The notes under the pieces were generated by a model, which was not told the DNA's origin, did not search any database, and was given only the letters and a program-made list of their open reading frames with translations. Below are positions 50,013-60,974 of a DNA stretch of 64,000 nucleotides, in pieces. The stretch is from the NCBI GenBank assembly GCA_022316685.1, contig JAKJHU010000039.1, positions 1,116,001 through 1,180,000 on the forward strand, given 5' to 3'. Numbering within the stretch: position 1 is the first letter of the stretch; the number at the start of each line of letters is the position of its first letter. The position numbers and the translations under genes are program-made. This stretch comes from Progne subis subis. Its lineage: Eukaryota; Chordata; Aves; Passeriformes; Hirundinidae.

Positions 50013-50189
50013 TGCAGGTTAAACAAAGAACAGTTTCCTTTGTACAAAACGGGCTGAACTTGTCCTCACAGGTGCTTGATAGGCAGGTTGGTGACTGCTG
50101 CTGAGATAACCCTGGAGTTCGTAGATAAGGTTAATCAAACTAGGCACTCTTATATAAAATGACCTCTTGTACCGTGCAGACTGCTACCT

Positions 50190-50195
50190 ATTAAA
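50190..50195 (+). terminator. Possible poly(A) signal ATTAAA of the sulfotransferase
   Basis: ATTAAA lies 178 bases after the stop codon, followed by a T-rich stretch (ttattgtcttcctgttg). It is the commonest variant of AATAAA. No canonical AATAAA is seen closer to the gene; one occurs later at about 51001. Confidence 0.4.
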
Positions 50196-51997
50196 ATTAT
50201 TGTCTTCCTGTTGATCTTTAACAACTTACGTTTGTTTCATGAAAATTGTTCATAAATGATAGATTTTGGCCCATTGGTAAGAGACGTGGTAAAGATGAAG
50301 TATGCTGTTTTTCACAATTAATATTTCAGAGCACTCTTTTTATTTTTTTTTTTTTAGTTAGAAAAAGATTCAAGAAGCAACAAGTAATCTGCTTGAGAGT
50401 TAAACCACTCTGTCTGCAAGAGCCTTGATAGTGAATACTGTAGGAAAGGAGCAAATAACTTCAGATGCTTGAAGCTGCATTACGTAACACCTGATGCCAG
50501 AATATCGTCCTCTCTAGCAGTGCTCCCATCGCAGCTCATCAGTCTCATCATCCCTCAAGCAGCACAGCTGTCAGCAATTCAGACAAAGTTTCCATTATAG
50601 CTCTTAAAAATCTTCTGATGAGCACATCTGGTATTCACGGTGACTTTACAAACTCTTTCCATCACTTTTGTAAGCATTAGGGTCTGATTTTAGCAGAAGG
50701 TGTGAAAAATGCATTGGTTCTTTTTAAGAGAAGTAGTTAGAGGTACCTTCTTAACTGTACGACTGGGGTGGTGCATGATCTAAAATCTCTGTGACTTGTA
50801 TTTATTCTCCAAAAGCACTTAACACAGTCAATGAGCAGGCCGGTCAGTGGGGACAATATTTGGGCTTTCCCACTTGTTCTGTTGGAATCCACAATCCCCT
50901 GGACTTACCTGAGCATGGTGCTTGGGAGGAGCTGGGCAACAACCTTAGATAATACATTTGTTCTACCTGTTGCTTTCTCACCTTACAGGAGAATGAGTGC
51001 AAATAAATTGTGGAGTTATGGTGAAGGAAACAATGAAACGTGGGAGAAGCAAATCAAACCATTACTCCCTTCTTATATTCCTGGATGATTTTGGTTTTAG
51101 ATCACTGAGGGGTCTATAAGTGCTATTATATTAAGCATGAGATTTGTCCTCTTTAAAAAAACCCCCTCTATTGTCTAGTTACATTCAAATATTAACTTGT
51201 GATCATATTAATTGTAACAAGTTTTTGCAACTAATTGTGACTATTAGCACCACCTCTAGGAGATGTCAGTCTCTCAGCAGCCAACTTGAAAATCTCCCAA
51301 ATGCACTAAGTTCCTCTGAGCTAAATCTACAAATGTATAAAGGGTGGCAGGCTAGTCTTGGACCCAAAGCTGGTTCTCAGCTTCTCATTGCACAGAAAAG
51401 GACAGATACAAATTAAGTTAATCACAGAGTAGCCACCAATTTGTACAGCCCTTTCTTCCAGCAGCATGGCCTAGGGAGAGGGAAGAGGAGACTGGAAAAT
51501 TGTCACAATGGAGTTTAAGTTATGAGGGTTTGGAGGAGGCCTCCCAGTGCAGGAAGTGGGTTGCAGGAATTATCTGCTCCAGTGGGAAGGTGCAGTGATA
51601 GATGACATTAGCTGGAGAAAGTGATCAGGCCACAGTGACAGGAGAACATCCAGAAGGTAGTGCTCTCTATCCCCCTTGACAGCAGATTCTACACAAGCCA
51701 GGACTAGCATTCCATACACCTGTCAGGTCTTCCCTGGCTGACTATTTCATAAATGGGGCAGCTTTAGCACAAGGTGAGATACAAAGTGAGAAGACCAAGC
51801 AAAACAATTTGGAAAAAAAAAAAAAAAGTTATGATTTTATGCAGAATGATTCATATTTCTGGATCTTACCCTTTCCACCACTATATTTGGTGTCCTCATA
51901 ACCCTACTAGCCCCTGATAGTGGATTGTTCATGCTGCCCTGGCAACCCTGTAGTTCATGTAGGTTTTTCTTTTTCTTTACTTGTTAGTTTTCTTTAG
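50196..51997. other. No secure gene; possible extended 3' UTR
   Basis: Contains a T12 tract near 50345 and a good acceptor-like 'ctttctcaccttacag' (50990) followed by 31 open codons and a stop. The frame upstream is open too, so it is not informative. Otherwise unremarkable. Confidence 0.4.
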
Positions 51998-52118
51998 TCA
52001 GAGGAAGCTGGAAATTACTCCCATCAATGTTAAGGCTATGCAGAAGGATGCAGTCACTCTCTTTTTCCTGAATCAGAGCTACATACTTCTCCTACGTTCT
52101 TTGGCAGATCATGCAGAG
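51998..52118 (+). other. Candidate coding exon (121 nt)
   Basis: Preceded by a long pyrimidine tract (tttttctttttctttacttgttagttttctttag), one of the best acceptors in the window. Entered with one base it is open for 40 codons (QRKLEITPINVKAMQKDAVT, then a Leu-rich helix-like segment) to gag|GTACAG. It ends in phase 0, and a second interval at 52375-52449 (acceptor 'ttcttatttcttctttcgcag') continues in phase for 24 codons to TAG. The family is unknown. The other two frames of the first interval contain stops or are less convincing. Confidence 0.3.
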
Positions 52119-54573
52119 GTACAGGGGAATAAGATTTGCTTCATAACTCACTTCTACATGAGCAGATCCCTCCAGAGCTATGTCTGAAGCTGTAAGTATA
52201 TCTAAAAATACATGAGTATTCTGGCACCCTCATCCAGCCTAGGAGAGCTCTGAAGAAATGATACTGACAGAGTTTGATAGGTGTCTTTGCTATCAGCATG
52301 CAGTTTTAACACCTCCCTCCAGTTTCTTGCTGTTAGATGTGAGGGGCTTTCTATTCTTATTTCTTCTTTCGCAGAGGTTCACATATTGTTCCTACAGTGG
52401 TGGCAGAAAACTGATGACGAAATCATTCATCACAAGCATTAATCAGTAGCAGAAGGGTATCTATTAAAGCAGAAAAATCTCTGTAACTATTCACAGCAGA
52501 CTTTGAGTTTTGCCATTTGCCTATAGGGAACTGTAAATAGGATGTCGCTTCAGATCACTGGCTGCTGTAATGCTGTTTAGCTGGTGTGGAGCTGAACAAA
52601 AAAAGGCTGCAGAGGACCTGTGTGGGCATGTGTACCCATATAACACCAGGTTTGGACACAGCATCATACAAGAATGGCATAAACTGTGGATTACCAACAG
52701 TAATGAGATGAGAATAATGGGTTGGAAAAGAGAATAACCTGTTGGAAAACAGAAAAAAATCATTCTTGATATTGTAATATTATGAAGGCTCTGGACATTG
52801 TCTTAAACAGCCCACAAGAACTGCAAGACACCTGTAAACTTTATGATGAAAATTAAAACAACTGTCTCTTCATGGCGTGGAGGAGAGGCTTCCTGTACTG
52901 TCTTCCCCACAAGTGCAAAGTCCAGAACAGGGCTCTAAGCTGAGCTGTGCTCCCTCCTGACTTTTGCCCAGAGAATTACCCTCAGTGGGGCTTCTTTCCT
53001 TTGAATGCTAACCCTTAGTGATGTGCTCTGGGAGGAAAATGGACTCTTGCAATTGGGAGCAAGGGTGGAGGCAGCGTGGTGAGGCTCAGGCCCTGGAGAG
53101 GATTTGAATGGGGAGGGAGTGCCATAATTCATCCCCTGATTTATTGTTATATGCCTGTGATATGATCATTGAAATGATAATTTGTGATTAACTTAATAAA
53201 CTGTAGTGTGTTAACACATTAATCTATTTGTTTATCCTTCTCAATAACATCTGTTTAAAAAACAAACCCATCTCAAAGTTGTTCTAGCAAGCCAAAAAAA
53301 AAATCCACACACTGTTAGATAACAATCAATACGAAACTGCTTGCCTCTGCTTTGCTACATTAATATAAGCCTGCCTCACAGAAATTTTTAAGAATTGAAA
53401 GGATTAGCAAATGTGTGTTCCAGTTTGGAGAAAAAATGCAAAAAAGTGGAAAAAAGGAAGAGAAAGAAAAAATCTTGCAAAGTCGAGCTTGCAACTTTCC
53501 CACACATCTGTCTGTCAGTGTGAGAAAATAAGAGAATTTTCCCAATCTCACGGAAATCCTCACACACAGGATAGGTATCAACAAACCTGACATCATACTT
53601 TCTTCATGGAATTATAACAGATCAAACAGATGATCAGTGTATGTCAGCAATGGAGACCATGTCACCAGCTGTTCCTTGAAGAGGATATTTCCTCTACTTT
53701 AAAAACAATTATTTCTGTCTGCAAGCAGTCCTAATTTTTCACACAGTTTTGAACATGAGTCGTAACAGGTGAAGTGTGATTGGTGGTTTCTTGCTCAGAG
53801 AACTCCAAAGGGAAGGACAGCTGTGAACAGAATAAAGGGTGTGAGCCATGAAACTTCAAGAGTTGGCGGTTCCACAGAAGTGTCTCTAATGAGAAGAGGA
53901 GGAAACACCACCTGTGCAAGTCATTGCACATCAGACAAACTGCAGTGCTCGCTGCTCACAGCTACAAGGTGATTCCATTCCAGGTGTTTAGAGTGTTAAT
54001 AAGCCAAAAGCTTTTAGCTTGATGATAATCATTTTTTTTTCGGCTTGTCTGCCATAGAAGTAGAAAAAGAAGCAGGAAAAGAAAAAGGCACCAAAACTCC
54101 ATGATCTTGCCTTTGTCCTGACATGATTTCTCTCTGTCACAGCAGTTCTTACGTCCCTTCTTTCCAGAATTATAATTTAGGACATGCTTTAGTATTAAAA
54201 AACCCCCAAAAAGTTATTGAATTGGGTGACATACATAAATCAATGTAAAGCAAATAAAATCAAAACAGGCAGAAAATTTACTTGATAGAAATGTCTGAAA
54301 TTTCAGGAATTTCCTCTTGCAAGTTCTGAACATGTATCAAATGTACACAGGGGGGCAGTTAGAATGCTGCTTCTAATAAGAACTCTTCTAATAGAAAAAG
54401 CTCAAGTGATCATAAATCTCAGTCAGTATACTGAAAGTCAGAGACTGAAATTCCAAATGAATCAGCAGAGCAAAAATGAGTGATTCGTAACAGGATCAGG
54501 TCTGTGAAAAGGAAATGGCTCCACATTGTTTCCGCACTACTCATGTACACCTCACCTTTTCTCACCACTACAG

Positions 54574-54676
54574 GAACACATCCTTTAAATTTTCAGGACC
54601 CTATTATGGATTCTTTTGGAGATGTACCAAAGCTTAGCAAGATGAAAGGGTTTTCTCAAAAGTCCCATTCCAACCT
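54574..54676 (+). other. Candidate exon 1 of a three-exon chain
   Basis: Acceptor 'acctcaccttttctcaccactacag'. Enters with two bases, open for 33 codons (THPLNFQDPIMDSFGDVPKL...), leaves at ct|GTAAAG with two bases over. The donor lacks the usual AG before GT, so it is weak; without it the frame ends in TAA one codon later. Confidence 0.3.
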
Positions 54677-54920
54677 GTAAAGCCGCTCTTATAAAGATTA
54701 TGCAGCATTTGTAGAGTCCCACCAAAGGGGCAACAATCCAGCCACAAGTGGGGCGCTCAGAGCTGGACTTAGCATGAGTACCCAAATCCAGGCAGGCATA
54801 TTCCTGTTTATATTTCTATTATGTAGCAGAACTAGGGAGAAAGCTTTTTATGTACAAACCTATGACTAATATCCCGACTCTTACATTACTTGATTGCATT
54901 GTCCTCCATTTTTTTCCCAG

Positions 54921-55038
54921 ATCCCTTCTTCAGTATCCACCCGAACTACATGTATGGACTCCTGCTGAGTTCCCACAGTTGGGGGCCTCCAAACCGGTGC
55001 TGCAGAGGCTGACTTACTCAGGCACAGGTTGTTGCCAG
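54921..55038 (+). other. Candidate exon 2 of a three-exon chain
   Basis: Excellent acceptor (cattgtcctccatttttttcccag) and good donor (ccag|GTGAAT). Only one of the three frames is open throughout: entered with one base it gives 39 codons (SLLQYPPELHVWTPAEFPQL...). That base completes CT|A (Leu) from 54676, and the exon ends in phase 0, which is what 55217 needs. Of the unassigned candidates this one has the best signals. Protein unknown. Confidence 0.35.
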
Positions 55039-55216
55039 GTGAATGTTGCTGGATGTATTGCAACTACTTTCAGAAGTTTTTTTTCTGTGGGAAAGTTCTT
55101 CAAGCACCAGCTCCACCAGTGAGCTATTACCTACTACAAGCTGAGATGTAAATATAAAGTGAAGGATGTTTTGAAGGCATCCCCCCCACTTAAAAATAAA
55201 CTCATCTTCTATTCAG

Positions 55217-55345
55217 ATAGGTTCAGTGGTTAAGGAAGAAAGCTCTTTTTGGGATTTACGTCAGGTCTCAGAGGCCTCTGTTAATCATACACCAAAAGAA
55301 CCAGGAGACCTCTCTCATGAGGGGCCATCATTCTCTGCAGGGTAA
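55217..55345 (+). other. Candidate exon 3 (possibly terminal) of a three-exon chain
   Basis: Acceptor 'cttctattcag' at 55216. Phase 0 frame of 42 codons (IGSVVKEESSFWDLRQVSEA...) to TAA at 55343-55345. A donor (gcagg|GTAAAT) overlaps the stop, so the exon could continue instead of ending. The intron to exon 2 would be 178 bp. The peptide is hydrophilic, Ser/Glu/Pro-rich, like a disordered C-terminus. Confidence 0.3.
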
Positions 55346-56524
55346 ATTTTTATTTACCCTCTGAGATCTGTTAATATTGGTCCTCAGGGATGGCTGCATG
55401 AAAAAAGAACCTCTCAAGATTTTTAGCTTGTAATCAGCATTGAAAAGTGAAGTGATGAGTTTAAGAGAGAATCCACCTGACACCTTGTTGTTGACACGAA
55501 AGAAAGATGAGAGCCTTCAAATATTTCAGAAGGCAAAGGGCATGGAAAAAAGGCTTTATTGTCTAATTCTTAGTACCTTATATAAGGTGTTCTGGTACAG
55601 ACTTAACATGATTGCTGAATAGGAACGACACCTCTCTAATCCCAGTGGTGAAACTAGAGAAACAGCAAAACACCACCTGGAGAAAGATTGTTTTGAGAAA
55701 GGATAGTTGTTTGCCATGATTGTTTTGAGAAGAAGCATTCTTGAGAAATTTTCCTTTAGGAAAAACTTAGCATCTGCTAGCAGGCTAAAATCTCTCAGAC
55801 ACAGAAATATCAGGCCCACACACCTGAACATTAAACAACTGATTTTAGGGCCATCCTATCTCTGAAAGATAGCACAGGTAAGAGACAAACACAGAGAAAA
55901 AGCAATCAAATTAATAAAGCAGACTATTATCCTGAAGATAGCTCCTGGCTAGGAACGTTAACTCAGGACCCTGCCCACAATGCCAGCTGCTGCCTGAAAC
56001 TGGACAACGAAGCTCTTTGTCAAACAGCTTAGCCAGCCAATTTTTCAGGTTTGGCATGCTGGTAATGTTTAATTTCTGTTCATCTGTGCTGCTGTCCTTT
56101 GAATTCTCTACAGTTCCAGGTGGTTTCCAGCTCTCCTGGAGCACCCAAAGCTGGATGCAAAGCTGTGACTTTACAAATGCCAAAGTATGAACCCAAGTAT
56201 GTCACCTATTAGTAAATTCCCATTTGTACTGTCAGTTCAGTGTTAATTCAATGCCAAACCTCGTAGGAACAAGTCATGTATTATGATTGAAAAACTGAAT
56301 CATGATACTTCAGGAAAAACATCACACGACTTGAGACGTGTATTCTAATCCAAGCTCTTGAACCTGGACTGTTCAAACTCTCCAGCCTCATGAGGCCAGA
56401 CTTTTGGACGTCTGGGTTTGTTTCTGTTTCGTTTTGTTTCCCTGTTGGCAGATAGAATCCTTGGAAAATAGACATTGAAACGCCCGAAATCTTTGGAGCA
56501 GTAACCTATCCGCGTCCATATGGG

Positions 56525-56538
56525 GCCATCTGGTGGCG
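56525..56538 (+). promoter_or_regulatory. Weak CTCF-like site
   Basis: GCCATCTGGTGGCG resembles the CTCF core (CCASYAGRKGGC) with two mismatches and sits in a small GC-rich patch (56500-56600) within AT-rich DNA. A single motif match of this quality is weak evidence. Confidence 0.2.
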
Positions 56539-57372
56539 AAAGGGGCTCGGCAAGGGACGCTGGCCCGGAGAGAGCTCCTTGGTGGGTGATGCTATGTTTC
56601 AATTCTGTTATTTTTTTTTTTCCTGAAGTCTTGTATGTCAAGACCCTCATGCCTGTTCTTTCTCTCCCTCTTCTTTTCTCCCCTTCTCCCTCTGCTTATC
56701 TTCCTCTTTCCCTGGAACAAGAATTCAGTTTCAACTTAGCCACTAGTGGCTTTCTTGTCCCAGTAGTTCTTTTACAGGTTCATCACAAGCTTTCCTATCT
56801 AACTTGCTCGGTGGTGAGGACTGACCAGCTGCTGACATTGGGAGTAACTCTGTGCTGTTCTAGCAAGAACTTCTTATTTCTGTACTGCACTTAGCTTCTT
56901 CCATGGTGTACCTTTGTAAAGGTAGGCTTATTTTACCTATCTAAAGGTAGGTCTCTCTTCTTTTGACAACCTGAAAAACAGGTATGGTATATGGTTATAT
57001 ATGAATATGAAACCTGTCATTAGACATTTTCTATGTAAAGTGCAACTCAATACCTCCATTATTCATTTCAGGCAAAGTTCTGCTGAACATGATGAAAACT
57101 GAAATAACATTGTTTTCCAGGAATCCACGTGCACGTGTTTCAAACTGAAAATGTTTTCATGACAATTACAGGAAACTGCCTATGAGAGAAATGCTGTTCC
57201 TAGAATGAAAATGAAATTCAGCAAAGTGCAGTGTCCCCGCATCATCTCAGCTCAGTTTTTCCATTCGTGAAGTTGCTTATGCTCTCAGAGGCAATTTAGC
57301 AAACCCTTTGGCAAGAATTTAATAACATTATAAGAGAAATAGGATTCATTATTACTCCATTATTACTGATAC

Positions 57373-57460
57373 ACAGAAAAAAAACCAAAAACAAAAACCA
57401 AACCAAAAAAAAACCAAACAAAAAACCCCACAAAAAAACCCTACAAAAAACCCAAAACTT
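57373..57460. repeat. A/C-rich low-complexity tract
   Basis: Imperfect repeats of AAAAC/AAACC (for example 'caaaaacaaaaaccaaacc') over about 90 bp. Confidence 0.85.
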
Positions 57461-58127
57461 CAAAAATATTAGTTTCCAGTTAGTAAATATCATAACTAAC
57501 TAATAACCACACTTATCAGCTTTGTAAAACAAAACCCAAAAAATGTTTCTTCAGGTTGATAACAACCCCATTAGGGAAGCAGAGGTCTTCTCCTTGTTTT
57601 TCAGAGAGGATGTGCGTTTTCCTTTGCTTCCTGTCTAGTCATCAGGCAGTTTGGCAAAATTGTACTTACCTGAGGCAATGATGCATTGAATGCATGAATA
57701 AAATGACTCTGACATTTTTTCTTCATATTGCTGGTTTTTTTCCTTGATATTAAAGGCTATGTTAATATATTTTTGTGCCAGTAGAAGTGTGGAATATTTT
57801 TTTCCCTGGTACTTTTGCAGGGGTACTTTATATATCACTGTTGAAAAATGGTGCTACTAGTCCCATGGAAAAGACAAAACAGTAGAAAACACCTAGAGTT
57901 CAGGAGGTTGGAGGAATTCTTGGTCAGGCAAATTAGAAGAATTTGCTGAAAGATTGGCTACCCCTGACTCATAGTAATGTAGTTCCTTACAAGGAAGAGT
58001 GGTTGGTTTATCTGTCTTGTTTTCAGTGTCTTTTTTCTAGCAATCTGCTCTCTTGGAAAGAGAAACAGATGGAAACCCAATCTAATGATCTAACAATCCC
58101 AGTTTAGTTACTGAAGAGAACTCTGTG

Positions 58128-58464
58128 TGCTCTTAGCAATGGTGGAAACAGCAGAGACAAAGACACCTCCTGGCCAACTCCCCCCGGTTTATATACCGGC
58201 TGTGATGTTCCGCGGTATGGAGCACCCCTTCGGCCAGTTCAGCTCAGCTGTCCTGGCTGTGCTTCCCCTCTGCCCGGCTGCTCCTGCACCTCCTCACTGG
58301 CAGAGCCTGGGAAACCGGGAAGCCCTTGGCTTAGGGTTAGCACGACTTAGCAACAGCCAAAACAACAGTGTGTTGTCAACACTGCTCTCATACTAAATCC
58401 GAAACTCGGCACTGGACCAGTTACTAGGGAAAAAACTAACTCTATCCCAGCCCAAACCAGGACA
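58128..58464 (-). mobile_element. Truncated LTR of an endogenous retrovirus
   Basis: Read on the minus strand from 58464 it begins TGTCCTGGTTTGGGCTGG, the 5' end of a common songbird LTR type. It continues with the characteristic 'gctaagtcgtgctaacccta' type sequence and a TATATAAACC box (58187-58196), the LTR promoter. The rest of the LTR (R/U5 with its poly(A) signal) is missing on the left, where similarity fades near 58128. No target duplication can be assigned because one end is lost. Confidence 0.75.
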
Positions 58465-58609
58465 CTGTTTAAGAACCTTATCAGACATTTTGTAAAGGCA
58501 TTACTAGTGGCAGTAGTGTCGGGGATTTCAAAATTATGACAAAATATGAGTTCCCTGTTTTGAAGAAGGAACAACAAACGTAACAGAGTACAAACATTCG
58601 GTTCTGGGT

Positions 58610-58760
58610 TGTTTTTAAACGCTGCTGCGGCCGCGGCGGTGTCCCGGGGCCCTGAGCTGTCCGCGGTGCTGAACGGGTCCGCACGGCGCCGCGGCTGGCG
58701 GCGAGGCTGGCATCTGCCCCAGCCCGCACTTGATTTCGTCTGCTTTTGGGGAATTCCATG
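58610..58760. promoter_or_regulatory. Small CpG-rich block (possible CpG island or promoter)
   Basis: Dense CpG (gcggccgcggcggtgtcccg, gcacggcgccgcggctggcg) over about 130 bp in AT-rich surroundings, 150 bp from the truncated LTR. Open frames exist on both strands because stop codons are rare, and no domain is seen. It could be an orphan CpG island, a promoter of an unlocated gene, or part of an unrecognised repeat. Confidence 0.35.
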
Positions 58761-59875
58761 GGCCACTCTTTTCCCTGACACGTTTATGACCGACTGGAGG
58801 AAGCCAATATGGAATGCACTCCTTTGCAACACTCTCTGCCTGAAAATTTTCCGACACCCGTAGTGAAAATCTCCTTGAAGACAGCGACAACATGGACGCG
58901 CTTCTATTAGTGCAAAATCGGTTCCTATGACTTCAAGTGAAGAAGGTATTTCTCACAGGCTAATAAACATAAGGCATGAAATATTTTATTTTATGAAACA
59001 GCAATGTCAAAAACCCCAGAGAAAAAGTTTCCTGGGTATTTTTTTCAAATTATTTTACTTTTTATTCTCTCTTGTATTACAGTTTTTATTCTGTATTTGT
59101 GCTGATTCCAGAGATAAACAGTCAAGTCTTGTGAATAAAAATCTCTGTCAAGTTCTGCGCTATAGTGTGGTCTAGTCCACAAATGTGTGTGCCAACAAAT
59201 GCTGGGAATACAGAGGAAAAACTGATCTTTGAAGGAGACACATTGGCATTAATTTGGCGTTAGGTCGTGTCAAAGATCACCTGTATATCATGAAAAAAAA
59301 ACCCTCTACAAAACATTTGGAGTCGTTTTGCACAAGCACAAACCAGACCCTTATGTTAAAAAAAAGCTGCTTTCTTGTTGCTTAGTAGTTACTCCTGCTT
59401 AGCTTTTTTTCTTAAATAAAAACTCATGTGGCATCATTATTCTCTCTAGGGTGTGTCTATGACTTTTCAGGATGTGTTTGATTCTTAATGCAGCACTGTC
59501 AAATGAACCTGCAAAGCAAACTGTGTGGAAGAAGAAATATTAGTGTGCTGAGTTCCTCTACCTCCAGCATCCAGGTAGTCAGTTGTTCAGTAAGTTTTAA
59601 GAGTTTTCCAGAGATTTCCCTTTTGCAACGGGAAATAGAAGCCTGTGACTGTTGAGATATAAATTTTTGGTCACATTTGTGTAGTAACATGATTAAAAAT
59701 GCTATTTCAATTTAGCTACCATGCCAGATTGTTGTAATAAATGATAATAGGGATGGTTTCTGTGGGAATGATTATATTTAGCTTTAATCTTCATTAAAAT
59801 CTAGTTATTTCAGACTTTAAGATTTTGTTATTTCTTTTTTTTCACCACAATCAATGGAAGTTTTTATAATTTTAT

Positions 59876-60974
59876 TGGGTTTGCATATATGGGGGCTGCA
59901 GGAGTGGCTTCTTTGAGAAGTTGCCAGAAGCTTTTCCTGTGTCTGACAGAGCCAACACCACCGAGCTCCAAGACAGATCTGCTGATGGCTGAGGCTGGGC
60001 CAGGCAGTGATGATAGAAGTGCTTCTGGGATAACACTTCTGAGAAGGAAGAAAATGTTATTGTGCTAAAGTACATGCAGACGCGGAAGGGAGAAATGAGA
60101 ACATGTGAGAGAAACAACTGCACAGACACCAAGTCCAGCGCAGAAGGAAGGGCAGGAGGTGCTCCAGGAACTGAAGCTGGGATTCCCCTGCAGCCCGTGG
60201 TGCAGACCATGGTGGGACAGCTGTGTCCCTGCAGTCCATGGAGGTCAAGGGGAGGTGCAGAGATCCTCCTGCAGCCCTGGGGAACCCCAAGATGGAGAAG
60301 GTGGATGCCCAAAGGAGGCTGTGACCTGCTGGGAAGCCCAGGCTGAAGCAGGCTCCTGGCAGAACTTGTGGAGCCCATGCTGGAGCAGGTTTGCTGGTTG
60401 AACCTGTGACTCTGTGTCAGATCCAGGTTGGACACTGTTCTTGAAGGACTGCAACTCATGGAAAGGGACCCACTCTGGAGCAGTTTGTGAATAACTGTGG
60501 TCTGTGGGAAGGATTCATGCTGAAGAAGTTTGTGGAGGACTGTCTCCTACGGGTGAGACCTCACACTGGAGCAGGGGGAGGAGTCTTTCCCTTGAGGAGG
60601 AAACAGTGGCAGGAACCATGTGACAAACTGACCATAACCCCCATTCCTGTCTTCCTGTGTCTCTGAGGGGGAGAAGGTAGAGAATTGGGAATAAAACAAA
60701 ACCCAGGAAGAAGGAAGGGGTGGGGAAAGGTGACTTTTATGTTTTGTTTTACTTCTCATTGTCTTAGTCCAATATTGATTAATAATAAATTCAATTAATT
60801 TCTCCAAGTTGAGTCTGTTTTGCTGGTGATGGTAATCAGTGAGTGATCTCTCCCTGGCCTTATCTCAGCCCATGAATTTTCATTATTTTTTTCTCTCCCC
60901 TGTCCTGTTGAGGAGGGGAGTGAAAGAGTGGCTTTGGTGGGCACCTGGTATCCAGTCAGGGCCAAGCCACAACA
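59876..60974 (+). mobile_element. LTR of an endogenous retrovirus (ERVL-like), solo
   Basis: Starts near TGGGTTTGCATATATGG and ends near '...gccaagccacaaca'. It contains an AATAAA (60784-60789) followed by a GT-rich U5-like end ('ttggtgggcacctggtatcc', 'agtcagggccaagcc'), so orientation is plus. The middle holds several diverged copies of a roughly 30-bp unit of the type 'cctgcagcccrtgg...ctggagcagtttgtg...', a feature of this LTR type. No clear target duplication was found and the 5' end may be slightly truncated. The 195-, 98- and 94-codon frames here are shadows. No internal retroviral genes flank it. Confidence 0.8.

Noticed and set aside
56113..56211. Strong acceptor (tcctttgaattctctacag) followed by an open frame to a stop
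   Set aside because: All three frames give plausible-looking peptides over this interval, so open frame and appearance carry no weight here.
58347..58832. 161-codon minus-strand frame with poly-Ala segment
   Set aside because: Runs across the CpG-rich block and part of the LTR; the Ala run comes from GCG/GCC-rich sequence.
59872..60459. 195-codon minus-strand frame and overlapping + strand frames of 94-98 codons
   Set aside because: They lie wholly within the + strand LTR at 59.9-61.0 kb; GC-rich LTR sequence with few stops explains them.
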